From NCBI GenBank assembly GCA_965212165.1, contig OZ243096.1:2790001-2854000 (forward strand): a DNA stretch of 64,000 nucleotides, given 5' to 3'. The DNA comes from RHLJ01 sp965212165 (lineage in GTDB: Bacteria > Bacteroidota > Rhodothermia > Balneolales > Balneolaceae). Positions within the stretch are counted from its first letter, which is position 1. Each line of letters starts with the position of its first letter. The position numbers and the translations under genes are program-made. The notes under the pieces were generated by a model. The model made no database searches, was not told the origin of the DNA, and saw nothing but the letters and a program-made list of their open reading frames with translations. Of the stretch, positions 34,974 through 43,454 are shown one piece after another.

Positions 34974-35108
34974 ATGAGTACCAATAATTCAAGTAATTCA
35001 TGTCAATGTACCGATTGTGATTGTTCATACTGTGATTGTATGGACTGTAAAGCTAATGATTGCAAATGTATAAGTTGTGATTGTACTAAATGTGATTGCT
35101 GCAACTAG
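34974..35108 (+). CDS. Cysteine-rich 44-aa peptide (metallothionein-like)
   Basis: Translation from the ATG at 34974 gives 44 residues of which 14 are Cys, at positions 10, 12, 15, 17, 20, 22, 25, 30, 32, 35, 37, 40, 42 and 43. They form two near-copies of a CxCxxC ladder (CQCTDCDCSYCDCMDC and CKCISCDCTKCDCC). There is no signal peptide or hydrophobic segment. The stop is 4 nt from the ATG of a SigZ-like sigma factor, so the two form one transcript. The pattern fits metal or cluster binding. I know no named family that matches; it is not bacterial SmtA-type metallothionein. Confidence 0.75.
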   Translation: MSTNNSSNSCQCTDCDCSYCDCMDCKANDCKCISCDCTKCDCCN

Positions 35109-35112
35109 AACT

Positions 35113-35664
35113 ATGAAGACTAACACACTACAAATCTGGGATTCTTTAAAAGAACCTCTCTTTTATTTCATTCTAAAGAGGGTTAAAAATGAAAATACGT
35201 CAAAAGATATCCTTCAAGAAGTTTTTATTAAGATTCATCTCAATCTTCATCAGCTAAAAAATGAGTCTAAAGTAAAAGCTTGGGCTTTTCAAATTACAAG
35301 AAATCAAGTCGCTGAATATTTTAGAAAAGAAAACAAACTTGTTGAGTTAACTAAACTTGATGAAGAATATCTTACTGTAGGTTCTGAATATTCCGAAATT
35401 GATTTTTGCTGCTTTGAGAATTTCATAAAAGAACTCCCAGAAAAGTATAGCAAAGTACTTACATTAATTAGCGTAGAAGGAAAGAAACAGAATGAAGCTG
35501 CCTCTATGCTTCATCTTAGTTTGCCTAACGTTAAATCAAGAGTTCATAGAGCAAAAGAAATGTTGAAGCAGAAGTTTATTGAGTGTTGTCAGTTTTCACT
35601 TAATGACAAAGGTTTGCTTGTTGGCGAGCAAAACTGTCAACGTTGTTCATGTTCTACAAGCTAA
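35113..35664 (+). CDS. sigZ: ECF-type RNA polymerase sigma factor, SigZ-like
   Basis: 183 aa from the ATG at 35113. Region sigma-2 (FYFILKRVKNENTSKDILQEVFIKI, KVKAWAFQITRNQVAEYFRK) and sigma-4 (LPEKYSKVLTLISVEGKKQNEAASMLHLSLPNVKSRVHRAKEMLK) are complete. Cysteines cluster outside the DNA-binding parts: CC in the linker (DFCCFENF) and CC...C..C.C at the C-terminus (ECCQF, NCQRCSCSTS), a SigZ trait. No anti-sigma gene is adjacent; instead a Cys-rich peptide gene lies 4 nt upstream. The cysteines suggest a redox or metal response (inference). Its end overlaps rsmE, on the opposite strand, by 11 nt. Confidence 0.87.
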   Translation: MKTNTLQIWDSLKEPLFYFILKRVKNENTSKDILQEVFIKIHLNLHQLKNESKVKAWAFQITRNQVAEYFRKENKLVELTKLDEEYLTVGSEYSEIDFCCFENFIKELPEKYSKVLTLISVEGKKQNEAASMLHLSLPNVKSRVHRAKEMLKQKFIECCQFSLNDKGLLVGEQNCQRCSCSTS

Positions 35665-36355
35665 AAAGGAACTGCGATAAAAAAGCAGTAACTGCCGTCT
35701 CTGCTCTAAGTCTGTTTTTACCTAGAGAAACAAATTCTCCTCCATTTTTCCTATTCAACTCTACTTCTCGGATAGAAAACCCTCCTTCAGGACCAACAAG
35801 CAAAATGGTTTGATTAGCTGTTAAAGAATTGGGTTTTTTGCTTAGTTCAGTTTCTTCGTGAGCCATTATAAACTTTACATCTGAGTAGTGCTCATAAACT
35901 TCATCTAAAGAGTTTAGAATAATTAATTTTGGCAGCCAATATCTTCCACTTTGCTTGAAAGCACTAACTATTTGAGTTTGAATTCGCTCTTCATTTAATT
36001 TAGTACGTTCTGAATGGTCGGCATTAAATAAACAGACTTCCCATGCATCAAGTTCAACCGCTTTTTCAATTGCAAACTCTAACCGGTCTCTTTTTTTAAT
36101 AACTCCTAAAGCTAGGACTTTCTTTTTACTTGGTCTAGCTTCACAACTAGTAGCTAACTTTTTGGCTAAAACAGATCGTTTATTGATTTCCGTAATTTCG
36201 ACTTCAAATCTAGCCCCTTCTCCATCAGCTAATAAAATATGATCGCCAATCTTATGCCGTAGCACTTTATTGATATGAAGTGCTTCCTGACCAGTAATTT
36301 CTACTATCTTTTGGTCAATAAAAGCTGATGTTGGAGCATAGAAAATATTGTTCAT
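35654..36355 (-). CDS. rsmE: 16S rRNA (uracil1498-N3)-methyltransferase RsmE
   Basis: SPOUT-class enzyme that methylates U1498 of 16S rRNA. 233 aa. N-terminal PUA-like region with QEALHINKVLRHKIGDHI, then EKAVELDAWEVCLF and FKQSGRYWLP. The SAM-binding knot has ILLVGPEGGFSIREVELNRK and SLGKNRLRAETAVTAFLS. All diagnostic motifs are intact. Confidence 0.96.
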   Translation of the reverse strand: MNNIFYAPTSAFIDQKIVEITGQEALHINKVLRHKIGDHILLADGEGARFEVEITEINKRSVLAKKLATSCEARPSKKKVLALGVIKKRDRLEFAIEKAVELDAWEVCLFNADHSERTKLNEERIQTQIVSAFKQSGRYWLPKLIILNSLDEVYEHYSDVKFIMAHEETELSKKPNSLTANQTILLVGPEGGFSIREVELNRKNGGEFVSLGKNRLRAETAVTAFLSQFLFSL

Positions 36356-36391
36356 TCAATCACTTGAAGTTTATTGTATTCTTAATGCAAG

Positions 36392-36613
36392 CTATTTCGA
36401 AGCTACTTTTAAATAGGCACCGGGTTCAAACGCTGTTTCTCCTGTTTCAAACATCAAATCAAGATAAGGTTCACACATTCTGCAACTATTACTGCAAAAA
36501 TCGGCCGATTGAAGTTCAGACACATCTGTCATCCCTTCTTGTTTAGCAAATTCCTTGATTTCGGTAAATGTCTTGTTATGACAGATACATCGGTTGACTA
36601 ATAAATTACTCAT
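36392..36613 (-). CDS. BFD-like (2Fe-2S)-binding protein
   Basis: 73 aa. Cysteines C9, C11, C40, C44 and C47 follow the bacterioferritin-associated-ferredoxin pattern (CxC ... CxxC: NRCICH and NSCRMCEPY). Helical ITEIKEFAKQEG-like segment between. It probably binds a [2Fe-2S] cluster and transfers electrons. Its start overlaps the end of dcd by 4 nt (ATGA), so they are translationally coupled, although no bacterioferritin gene is nearby. Confidence 0.8.
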   Translation of the reverse strand: MSNLLVNRCICHNKTFTEIKEFAKQEGMTDVSELQSADFCSNSCRMCEPYLDLMFETGETAFEPGAYLKVASK

Positions 36614-37824
36614 GATTGTTTGAAGTGTTTACCTAGTTTAAGTCCTTGCCCTTGGTAATTACTATCAATCTCAGTCCCATATATAAAATCCGGTATTTCT
36701 GTATTCGGTTCGAATTGCATGCTGAATAATGTCTGTCCATCTTCAATCATAAATGGAACGTCATGGGATCGAACTTCTAATACGGCTCTAGCTCCTTTAT
36801 CATCAATTGATCCACCAAATCCACTATCAAAGAATCCTGCATAATGGGTTCTAAGTTCACCCGAACCCGTATCATAAGCCATCATTTCACATGCTAAATG
36901 TGCTGGAACTCGAATTCTTTCTTTGGATGCAAAAATATAAAATGCCTCTGGCTCTAGAATAAATTTAGCATCCGGTCGTGCATAAATCGGTTCCCAGAAT
37001 TCATCCACTTCATAGTGATTGATGTTTTCAAGATCTACATAATTCACATGTTTCTTACCTTTATAGCCAATGATCTCCCCTTTCTTTCCTTTAAGCTGAA
37101 CGCTCATAAATAAGCCTTTATTCACCTTAATCTGATCCATTGATACAGGCTTCATATTTTCATCAAACAATAAAGGATCAGAAGCGTGAATTCTTAATAA
37201 ATCTTGATCTGGAACCACTTCAAATCCATGTCGAACTCGAAGCTGATTCAAACGCTGACCTGTTTTCACTTTAATTGAAAATGATTTTGGTACTACTTCT
37301 AAGTATAAATTCCCCTGATAACCGGGAGTTACTTCTTCAAATCGATGCGAATAATCTGTGATTACACGAGTAAAAACATCTAAGCGACCAGTTGAACTCT
37401 TCGGATTAGCTTTTGCAGAAAGATTTTCTAAAGCATGAAGCTGAACATCCCCTTCATTGGGTTTGCCATTAGAGTACCCTTGGTTTATCGAATAGTGAGA
37501 TTTAGGAAGGCTAAGTTTCTCAAGTAATGGAATAATATATACGCAATTCTCTTCAAGTACAGCTCCATCCTTAAGTGAAAAAGAATACTGCTTCAATTGA
37601 TTTATCTTGTCTTCGACTGTTTCATTTTCTGGAAGAAAACTACATCGAACTCGATATGCAATTTCTCCTAATCGTAAATCCAATGAATTGGGTTGAAATT
37701 GATCATCTAAAATCGGGTAATCAGGATGAGAATCTAGTATCCCGAGTTCCTTAAGAATCCTCAATTTTTGAACAGGAATAACCCCTTTAGTGCGTAGGTG
37801 TACTTCTTTTGTAGTCGTAGTCAT
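36610..37824 (-). CDS. dcd: 2'-deoxycytidine 5'-triphosphate deaminase, long form
   Basis: Converts dCTP to dUTP for thymidylate synthesis. The 404-aa length corresponds to the tandem or long dCTP deaminase family (DCD_N plus DCD_C), not the 190-aa E. coli type. NSLDLRLGEIAYRVR, LSAKANPKSSTGRLDVFTRV, TPGYQGNLYLEVVP in the first half and YIFASKERIRVPAHLACEMMAYDTGSGELRTHYAGFFDSGFGG in the second are the duplicated dUTPase-like motifs. First gene of a two-gene unit with the BFD-like gene. Confidence 0.93.
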   Translation of the reverse strand: MTTTTKEVHLRTKGVIPVQKLRILKELGILDSHPDYPILDDQFQPNSLDLRLGEIAYRVRCSFLPENETVEDKINQLKQYSFSLKDGAVLEENCVYIIPLLEKLSLPKSHYSINQGYSNGKPNEGDVQLHALENLSAKANPKSSTGRLDVFTRVITDYSHRFEEVTPGYQGNLYLEVVPKSFSIKVKTGQRLNQLRVRHGFEVVPDQDLLRIHASDPLLFDENMKPVSMDQIKVNKGLFMSVQLKGKKGEIIGYKGKKHVNYVDLENINHYEVDEFWEPIYARPDAKFILEPEAFYIFASKERIRVPAHLACEMMAYDTGSGELRTHYAGFFDSGFGGSIDDKGARAVLEVRSHDVPFMIEDGQTLFSMQFEPNTEIPDFIYGTEIDSNYQGQGLKLGKHFKQS

Positions 37825-37945
37825 TTATGGCGTGTATTCAATTATCTGGGAAGATACTAAGGCAGAAGCTTTCAGCAAAGTTTGGAGTCATTTGTTTGAA
37901 TACTAGATTAAAATTCTAACTATACATTTAACATTACAAAGGAGC

Positions 37946-38332
37946 TTGATTAATAAGCCAGATTTAGTTTGGAATTATTCATCTCAAGAATTAAAATATA
38001 CTTTTGCAACTATCTATTCACAAGTACGTTTGCGACAAACTAATGAAAAATTAATGTTAAAGACTGTAATGAAACCAAGTGAGCTCAGTAAGAAAACTAT
38101 TAACGAGCTAAAAGCTAAACTAAGGGTTTATAAAGTAGTGTCATTTTCATTTGTTACTGTACTACTATTTTTCACAGTATTTTCAATATATGGCCTTATT
38201 GTTAAAGAGGACACTTCAACTTCTATTGCATTATTCGCAGTTGTTTGTTCTTGTTGTTCATTCCTACCAATTCCCTTTAACTCAATGAGGAAAATAAAAT
38301 CCGAATTTAAGATGACAATTACTTCCAATTAA
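37946..38332 (+). CDS. Small membrane protein, hypothetical
   Basis: 128 aa if the TTG at 37946 is used, but an AAAGGAG motif ends only 1 nt before it. The real start may be slightly further downstream or at Met37, leaving a protein of about 92 aa. Two transmembrane helices (VVSFSFVTVLLFFTVFSIYGLIV and SIALFAVVCSCCSFLPIPF) follow a basic coiled segment (ELSKKTINELKAKLRVYK). No family recognised. It precedes a lipoprotein gene by 13 nt. Confidence 0.55.
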   Translation: MINKPDLVWNYSSQELKYTFATIYSQVRLRQTNEKLMLKTVMKPSELSKKTINELKAKLRVYKVVSFSFVTVLLFFTVFSIYGLIVKEDTSTSIALFAVVCSCCSFLPIPFNSMRKIKSEFKMTITSN

Positions 38333-38345
38333 GGTTATTAAAAAT

Positions 38346-38765
38346 ATGCAAAAGACACTCTTTCGTTTAGTTATAATTTTTTCAATTATCGCATCTCTTA
38401 ATTGCGAAAGACCCGACTGTATGAATACAAATCCAGTATTCGAAAACAATACACCTGACTCAAAAGTCTATAAAAATGAATTGGCTAAGCAATTAGATTC
38501 GATTGACCAAACAAAATTAACATATTGGCTTCAAGATTTTGAAGAGAAAGATGGAATAGAGTCTCTATATTTTTATGTACAAAGTGATGACATTTGCGCA
38601 ATTCTTCATTTAACAGTTAATGATTGGGGTAAATTGGAAAGGGTAAGAGAAACTAAAGGTGTTGGTCGATTTAATGCAGAATTTACCAAGCTAGAATTTG
38701 AAACTAGAATTGATTCTATCTCTACGGAATTTATTTATAAATCCTTTGATAGGATAATTGATTAG
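38346..38765 (+). CDS. Small lipoprotein, hypothetical
   Basis: 139 aa. Signal and lipobox VIIFSIIASLNC place the lipidated Cys at residue 20, and a second Cys (CMNTN) lies close by. The mature part is mixed alpha/beta with a strand-rich middle (IESLYFYVQSDDICAILHLTVNDW). Family unknown. Likely co-transcribed with the upstream small membrane protein. Confidence 0.68.
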   Translation: MQKTLFRLVIIFSIIASLNCERPDCMNTNPVFENNTPDSKVYKNELAKQLDSIDQTKLTYWLQDFEEKDGIESLYFYVQSDDICAILHLTVNDWGKLERVRETKGVGRFNAEFTKLEFETRIDSISTEFIYKSFDRIID

Positions 38766-38874
38766 TAAATATGAAATTAAGTTCGCAATTTTTGAGTTTT
38801 GCTAGATGTAGATCTAAAAATTACTACATCTACTTTCTTCTAAGCAAAACCTATTCAAACTTACATTTTTAAAA

Positions 38875-39834
38875 TTGAACGTACCAAAATCTTTATTTTT
38901 TTTGGGTCTATACCTTTTAATTAGCTGTAGCCCTCAAGAAACTTCCACTACAGTTAATTATTCAGATGAATCAGTAGAAGTAGCTACTCTATTTGCAAAA
39001 GGAATTATTTCAACAGAAGAAAACAGTGAATTTTCACTTATGTTTACACCTAATGGAAGGAAAGTATATTTCTCTCGTAGGGCACCAAACGAAAAACAGA
39101 AAATTTATGAAACTGAATTTCATAATGGCCAATGGATAAAACCCATTCAGTCTGAATTTTCTACAGATAGAGACGAAACTCCATCCATTACTCCAAATGG
39201 AGAGCTATTCTTTTTTGGTTCTGAAAGAGACATACCAAACAAACCTAATCAAGGTAATTTTGATATGAATGTTTGGATGATGAATAAAACGAATAGTGGT
39301 TGGAGTAAGCCAGAGCCATTACCATTTCCAGTTAATGATGTTCAAATTGAAGGAGAAGAATGGCCATCATCCAATAACAACTTTCTATACTCTATTGATA
39401 ATGAGACTTTTTATTTCACTACAATGGTTAGAGATTCTGAGTCTATAAAATTGTATAGAACGAATTACAATAGTGGTAAGTTTTCTGACCCTACAGTAAT
39501 CAACGGCTTATTTGACGATGCGAAATATTGGATTTATTCCGCTGTTCTTTCTCCTGATGGTCAATTCTTGATTTTTAATTCATATGGGGTTCCAGAAGGA
39601 TCAGGTGGTGAAGATATTTTTATTTCAAAAAGAATCGGTAATAGTTGGAGTAAAGCCAAACCTATCGGAGAATTGATTAATACTAAAGATGAAGAAAGTA
39701 GCCCAAGATTTTCAAGAGATGGTAAATACTTCTTTTTCAGTAGAGCAGAGAATTTTGGTAATTATGAGTATGGAGAATGGAGTATTTTTTATATTGAGAC
39801 TGAATATTTAAACTTGAATAATCTATTCAATTAG
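38875..39834 (+). CDS. PD40/WD40-like beta-propeller lipoprotein
   Basis: 319 aa with lipobox LYLLISC (Cys near 18); a TTG start is needed to keep the signal peptide. The rest has repeated PD40-type blades: FTPNGRKVYFSRR, ITPNGELFFFGSER, LSPDGQFLIFNS, FSRDGKYFFFSRA. This resembles TolB-like propellers found as surface lipoproteins in Bacteroidota-like bacteria. No enzymatic residues seen; a protein- or glycan-binding role is inferred. Confidence 0.85.
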   Translation: MNVPKSLFFLGLYLLISCSPQETSTTVNYSDESVEVATLFAKGIISTEENSEFSLMFTPNGRKVYFSRRAPNEKQKIYETEFHNGQWIKPIQSEFSTDRDETPSITPNGELFFFGSERDIPNKPNQGNFDMNVWMMNKTNSGWSKPEPLPFPVNDVQIEGEEWPSSNNNFLYSIDNETFYFTTMVRDSESIKLYRTNYNSGKFSDPTVINGLFDDAKYWIYSAVLSPDGQFLIFNSYGVPEGSGGEDIFISKRIGNSWSKAKPIGELINTKDEESSPRFSRDGKYFFFSRAENFGNYEYGEWSIFYIETEYLNLNNLFN

Positions 39835-39879
39835 ATATTTAATCTTAACATTATCAATAGCTTTATAATTGTTATGCTG

Positions 39880-40260
39880 TCACTTCTCGACATTTTTAAT
39901 CGAAAGTGCCCATATAATAAGAAGTGGATGGATTACAAGTAATCGAACCCAGCTTATCCATTCAGATACACATAGTCCTCCTTCTACACAACTACCAATT
40001 TGCAGAAAATAGATATGAGCTGGGGTAAAACTTAAGAGCATAAGAACGATTAAATAACTGCTGATTTTTCGAGTTTTTTGGAAAAGAACTCCACACCCAA
40101 GAAGTATCTCAATAAATCCACTTAAGTAATTTATAGCTTCATGAAATGGTAAATAATCTGGAATCAGTGCGAAATAAAAATCGGGATCAATAAAGTGATT
40201 AACTCCAGCAAATACATAAAATCCAGAAAGCAGATATAGATTAGCTTTTTTTAAATCCAT
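39880..40260 (-). CDS. DoxX-like membrane protein
   Basis: 126 aa with four transmembrane helices. LYLLSGFYVFAGVNHFIDPDFYFALIPDYLP and INYLSGFIEILLGCGVLFQKTRKISSYLIVLMLLSFTPAHIYFL are DoxX-family patterns. Two Cys sit in the GSCVEGGLCVSEWISW loop. It overlaps the upstream four-helix protein by 10 nt. Family members are linked to quinone or thiol redox, but no specific role can be given. Confidence 0.82.
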   Translation of the reverse strand: MDLKKANLYLLSGFYVFAGVNHFIDPDFYFALIPDYLPFHEAINYLSGFIEILLGCGVLFQKTRKISSYLIVLMLLSFTPAHIYFLQIGSCVEGGLCVSEWISWVRLLVIHPLLIIWALSIKNVEK

Positions 40261-40649
40261 TTAATCTTCTTTTCTTGATTAGCTTTTTTCAATATCAAAA
40301 AGAAAGGAATCCACCAGATGAAATCATTTGTGAATAGAGTATAAATGAATTCAAAGGGAACTACTCCTTGAACAAAATTTACGAAAAAGCCGATTGGACC
40401 AAATATCTTTCCTAAAAATCCAACGGCAACGATTGGCCAATGAGTAAGTGGGTCTTGTGCTGCCCACCAATAACCAAGGCCGTATACACCAATAACCATG
40501 CCCATTCCCTGCCAAATCATCGGATGAGTAGGTAATTCCATACCAACTAGCTCAAAAAAGTGATTGGGGAATAACACAACCCAAGCTCCCCAAATAAGAT
40601 TATATATAGCTGCTAATTGGAGAGTTAGTGTCATTTGGCTTTTGGTCAT
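40251..40649 (-). CDS. Four-helix membrane protein, hypothetical
   Basis: 132 aa from the ATG at 40649 (an ATG 3 codons upstream is also in frame). Four hydrophobic helices with Trp- and aromatic-rich ends (LAAIYNLIWGAWVVLFPNHFFEL, YGLGYWWAAQDPLTHWPIVAVGFLGK). The build is like small DoxX-like or membrane chaperone-type proteins, but I recognise no family. Co-translated with the DoxX-like gene. Confidence 0.7.
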   Translation of the reverse strand: MTKSQMTLTLQLAAIYNLIWGAWVVLFPNHFFELVGMELPTHPMIWQGMGMVIGVYGLGYWWAAQDPLTHWPIVAVGFLGKIFGPIGFFVNFVQGVVPFEFIYTLFTNDFIWWIPFFLILKKANQEKKIKWI

Positions 40650-40798
40650 AAAAAACAAATTATGGCGTTAGAATTTGATCAGATAACTGGTTTACTATTA
40701 TAAAAAGTTCAATTCATACACTTTTAGTTATTATTGCTTTTAAGTTGTTCTTTGTTTTAAGATTTTGAACTATAGATTCTCCTTTTAAAACTATATGT

Positions 40799-41377
40799 AT
40801 GCCAACTGAAAAAGAAAAGATGCTTAGTGGTCAGCCTTTCAAAGCTTTTGATAAAGAACTTTCTGAAGAGAGGCTTTTTGTTAAAGAATTTCTTTTTGAT
40901 TTTCATTTATTAAGACCCAAAGAGTTTGCTAAGAAAAACGAACTTCTTAAGAAGCTAATTGGAATAACTCCTAAGTCTTTTTATATCGAGCCTCCCTTTT
41001 ACTGCGACTATGGCTACAATATTGAAATAGGTAATAAATTCTACGCTAATACCAATCTCAACATCTTAGATTGTGCAAAAGTTAGCATTGGTGAACATGT
41101 GTTTATTGGACCAAATGTGCATATTTATACCGTTTCACATCCAATCCATCACGAGCAAAGAAATAAGTTTTTCGAAATTGCTCAACCAGTAATAATTGGT
41201 AATAATGTATGGATTGGAGGCTCTGTAATCATAAACCCAGGAGTTACAATTGGCAATAACAGTGTTATAGGTTCCGGTAGCGTAGTTACAAAAGATATCC
41301 CAGAAAATGTAATTGCTGTTGGTAATCCATGTAGAATATTACGAGCAATTACAGAAGATGATAAAGCTGATTTTTAG
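40799..41377 (+). CDS. Maltose/galactoside O-acetyltransferase family (hexapeptide repeat)
   Basis: 192 aa left-handed beta-helix acyltransferase. N-terminal Mac domain KEKMLSGQPFKAFDKELSEER, then hexapeptide turns including the catalytic-His region IYTVSHPIHHEQRN, NNVWIGGSVIINPGVTIGNNSVIGSGSVVTKDIPENVIAVGNPCRILR. It acetylates a sugar using acetyl-CoA; the exact sugar is unknown. Converges with the EVE-domain gene by a 4-nt overlap. Confidence 0.93.
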   Translation: MPTEKEKMLSGQPFKAFDKELSEERLFVKEFLFDFHLLRPKEFAKKNELLKKLIGITPKSFYIEPPFYCDYGYNIEIGNKFYANTNLNILDCAKVSIGEHVFIGPNVHIYTVSHPIHHEQRNKFFEIAQPVIIGNNVWIGGSVIINPGVTIGNNSVIGSGSVVTKDIPENVIAVGNPCRILRAITEDDKADF

Positions 41378-41838
41378 CTTTTCGCCATCTCTAAAATTGT
41401 GTCCCACTCTTCTTTTCGAACTGGAGTTATAGATAATCTGCCTAATCTGAAAAGCTCCATATTATCCAATAATTTTTCCGCTTTAAGTGCATTCCTTGTA
41501 ACTGGGTTATCAAATTTCTCAACGAATTTCACATCTACATTTACCCACCGTGGTTCTGCCTCCGAACTTTTTGGATCGAAGTAATTTGACTTAGGATCAA
41601 ATTGTAATGCATCAGGATATGGTTCGCTAGAAACTTCTGCTAAACCCACAATTGCGGGTGGTTTTTGATTAGAATGATAATAAAGAATACCATCACCGAT
41701 ATTCATATCGTCTCTCATAGAATTTCTGGCTCCATAATTCCGAACACCATCCCAAGGTGTTTCACCATCTCTCTTTAGGTCATCAATGCTATACTTTTCT
41801 GGTTCCGACTTACATAACCAATATTTTCTATCGCTCAT
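41374..41838 (-). CDS. EVE domain-containing protein
   Basis: 154 aa from the ATG at 41838, chosen because MSDRKYWLCKSEPEKYSIDDL is the usual EVE start; an in-frame ATG at 41859 adds seven residues. WDGVRNYGARNSMRDDMNIGDGILYYHSNQKPPAIVGLAEV is the core EVE/PUA-like fold, which binds modified bases in nucleic acids. Role in this host unknown. It lies 53 nt downstream of rfbB on the same strand. Confidence 0.92.
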   Translation of the reverse strand: MSDRKYWLCKSEPEKYSIDDLKRDGETPWDGVRNYGARNSMRDDMNIGDGILYYHSNQKPPAIVGLAEVSSEPYPDALQFDPKSNYFDPKSSEAEPRWVNVDVKFVEKFDNPVTRNALKAEKLLDNMELFRLGRLSITPVRKEEWDTILEMAKS

Positions 41839-41891
41839 TATTCTCAAATTTCCATTCAAAATTAGTGATTAAGAATTAACAATGGTTATTC

Positions 41892-42905
41892 TTAACTCTT
41901 AACGGATTCATTGTACTTCTTCACATACCACAAAATGGTTTCTTCGATCATTCCATCAAAGTCTTTTGAAGGTTCCCAATCTAATTCATTTTTAATTTTT
42001 GAGGCATCTATCGCATATCTGAAATCGTGTCCTAATCGATCAGTAACAAAGGTTATAAGGTTTTTGTAATCACCATCTGGACCTTTACCAACTTTCGAAT
42101 TCAGTATATCACAAATTTTATGAACTAGATCCAGATTCTTCCATTCGTTGTTACCACCAATATTGTAGGTCTCTCCAGCTTTGCCTTTTAAAAATGCGGT
42201 TTCAATTGCAACACAATGATCACGTACAAACAACCAATCACGAATATTTTGTCCTTTACCATACACAGGAATAGGGTTTTGTTGAATAGCATTTCGAATA
42301 ACAGTTGGTATTAATTTCTCATCATGTTGATGAGGTCCATAATTGTTGGAACAATTAGTGGTTACCAAGTTCATTCCATAGGTTTGAAAATAAGATCGAA
42401 CTATCATATCACTTGCAGCTTTGGAAGCGGAATATGGTGAATTTGGACTGTATGGAGTAGTTTCTGTAAATAAACCGTCGTCTTCTAATTCTCCATACAC
42501 TTCATCAGTTGAGACATGAAGGAATCGATTATTTTTCCATAGATCTTCATCATCTTTCCAAAACTGGCGACATTCTTCCAAAATATTAAAGGTGCCCACA
42601 ATATTAGATTGGATGAAAGGCTCTGGTCCAGATATTGAATTGTCGACATGAGATTCTGCAGCTAAATGAATAACTCCATCTGGCTTATAACTCTTAACAA
42701 TATCTTGAACTGCATCCCGATCAGTTAAATCCACTTTTTTGAAATGATATCGTTCTGAATCTTTTAAAGGATCAAGAAAGGTTCTATCAGAAGCATATGT
42801 CAATTTATCGATATTAAAAATATGCCAATCTGGAAACTTATTATAGAGATATAGAATTAGGTTTGAGCCTATAAATCCAGCTCCGCCGGTAATTATTATT
42901 TTCAT
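41892..42905 (-). CDS. rfbB: dTDP-glucose 4,6-dehydratase
   Basis: Second step of dTDP-L-rhamnose synthesis. 337 aa extended SDR. NAD motif TGGAGFIGSNLI, then HLAAESHVDNSI, STDEVYG, and the YxxxK site in SPYSASKAASD. DWLFVRDHC and YNIGGNNEW in the C-terminal domain are diagnostic. Last gene of the four-gene operon; its start overlaps rfbC by 4 nt. Confidence 0.97.
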   Translation of the reverse strand: MKIIITGGAGFIGSNLILYLYNKFPDWHIFNIDKLTYASDRTFLDPLKDSERYHFKKVDLTDRDAVQDIVKSYKPDGVIHLAAESHVDNSISGPEPFIQSNIVGTFNILEECRQFWKDDEDLWKNNRFLHVSTDEVYGELEDDGLFTETTPYSPNSPYSASKAASDMIVRSYFQTYGMNLVTTNCSNNYGPHQHDEKLIPTVIRNAIQQNPIPVYGKGQNIRDWLFVRDHCVAIETAFLKGKAGETYNIGGNNEWKNLDLVHKICDILNSKVGKGPDGDYKNLITFVTDRLGHDFRYAIDASKIKNELDWEPSKDFDGMIEETILWYVKKYNESVKS

Positions 42906-43450
42906 AGGAAAATGTCTTCGTCTTTTAATGATGAAAAGAGTGGTTGTTTACGATCTTTATCTGAAATAATTGGGCGAGAAACATCCCAATTTATTCTTAT
43001 TAATGGATCATCCCAACGGATGCCTCTTTCTGAATCTTTATGATAATAATCTGTACACTTATAATGCACTATTGCTTCATTAGAAAGTACTGAAAATCCA
43101 TGAGCAAATCCTTCAGGTATATAAACTTGGCGATGGTTTTCTCCACTTAATTTAATTGCTACATAATTACCGAATGATTTCGAATTCTTTCGAATATCAA
43201 CCGCCACATCTAATATAGTTCCTTTAATGCATTGTACTAATTTTCCTTGAGGTCTCTCCATTTGATAATGTAATCCTCGTATTGTGCCTTCAAATGACTT
43301 AGAAATATTATCTTGAACAAAATTAGAATTTATACCGTGTTCTTTTAAAATGTCATCCCGAAATGTTTCTAAAAAGAACCCTCTATCATCTTCAAAAACC
43401 ATCGGGTCGATGATTTTGATATCCGGTATCCTCGCGTCTGTAATTTTCAT
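42902..43450 (-). CDS. rfbC: dTDP-4-dehydrorhamnose 3,5-epimerase
   Basis: Third step of dTDP-rhamnose synthesis; cupin-fold epimerase, 182 aa. DDRGFFLETFRDDI, NISKSFEGTIRGLHYQ (catalytic His in LHYQ), PQGKLVQCIKGTILDVAVDIRKNSKSFG, YIPEGFAHGFSVLS and YHKDSERGIRWDDP are all present. It follows rfbD after 4 nt and overlaps rfbB. Confidence 0.97.
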   Translation of the reverse strand: MKITDARIPDIKIIDPMVFEDDRGFFLETFRDDILKEHGINSNFVQDNISKSFEGTIRGLHYQMERPQGKLVQCIKGTILDVAVDIRKNSKSFGNYVAIKLSGENHRQVYIPEGFAHGFSVLSNEAIVHYKCTDYYHKDSERGIRWDDPLIRINWDVSRPIISDKDRKQPLFSSLKDEDIFL

Positions 43451-43454
43451 TCGC

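Noticed and set aside
34974..35108. Possibility that the Cys-rich ORF is only a TGTGAT-rich simple repeat
   Set aside because: The DNA is partly repetitive, but it has a proper start and stop, uses both TGT and TGC, keeps varied residues between cysteines and sits 4 nt before sigZ. I kept it as a gene with moderate confidence.
41868..41893. AT-rich imperfect hairpin between rfbB and the EVE gene
   Set aside because: The stem is weak with a bulge and there is no clear T-run; termination there could not be supported.
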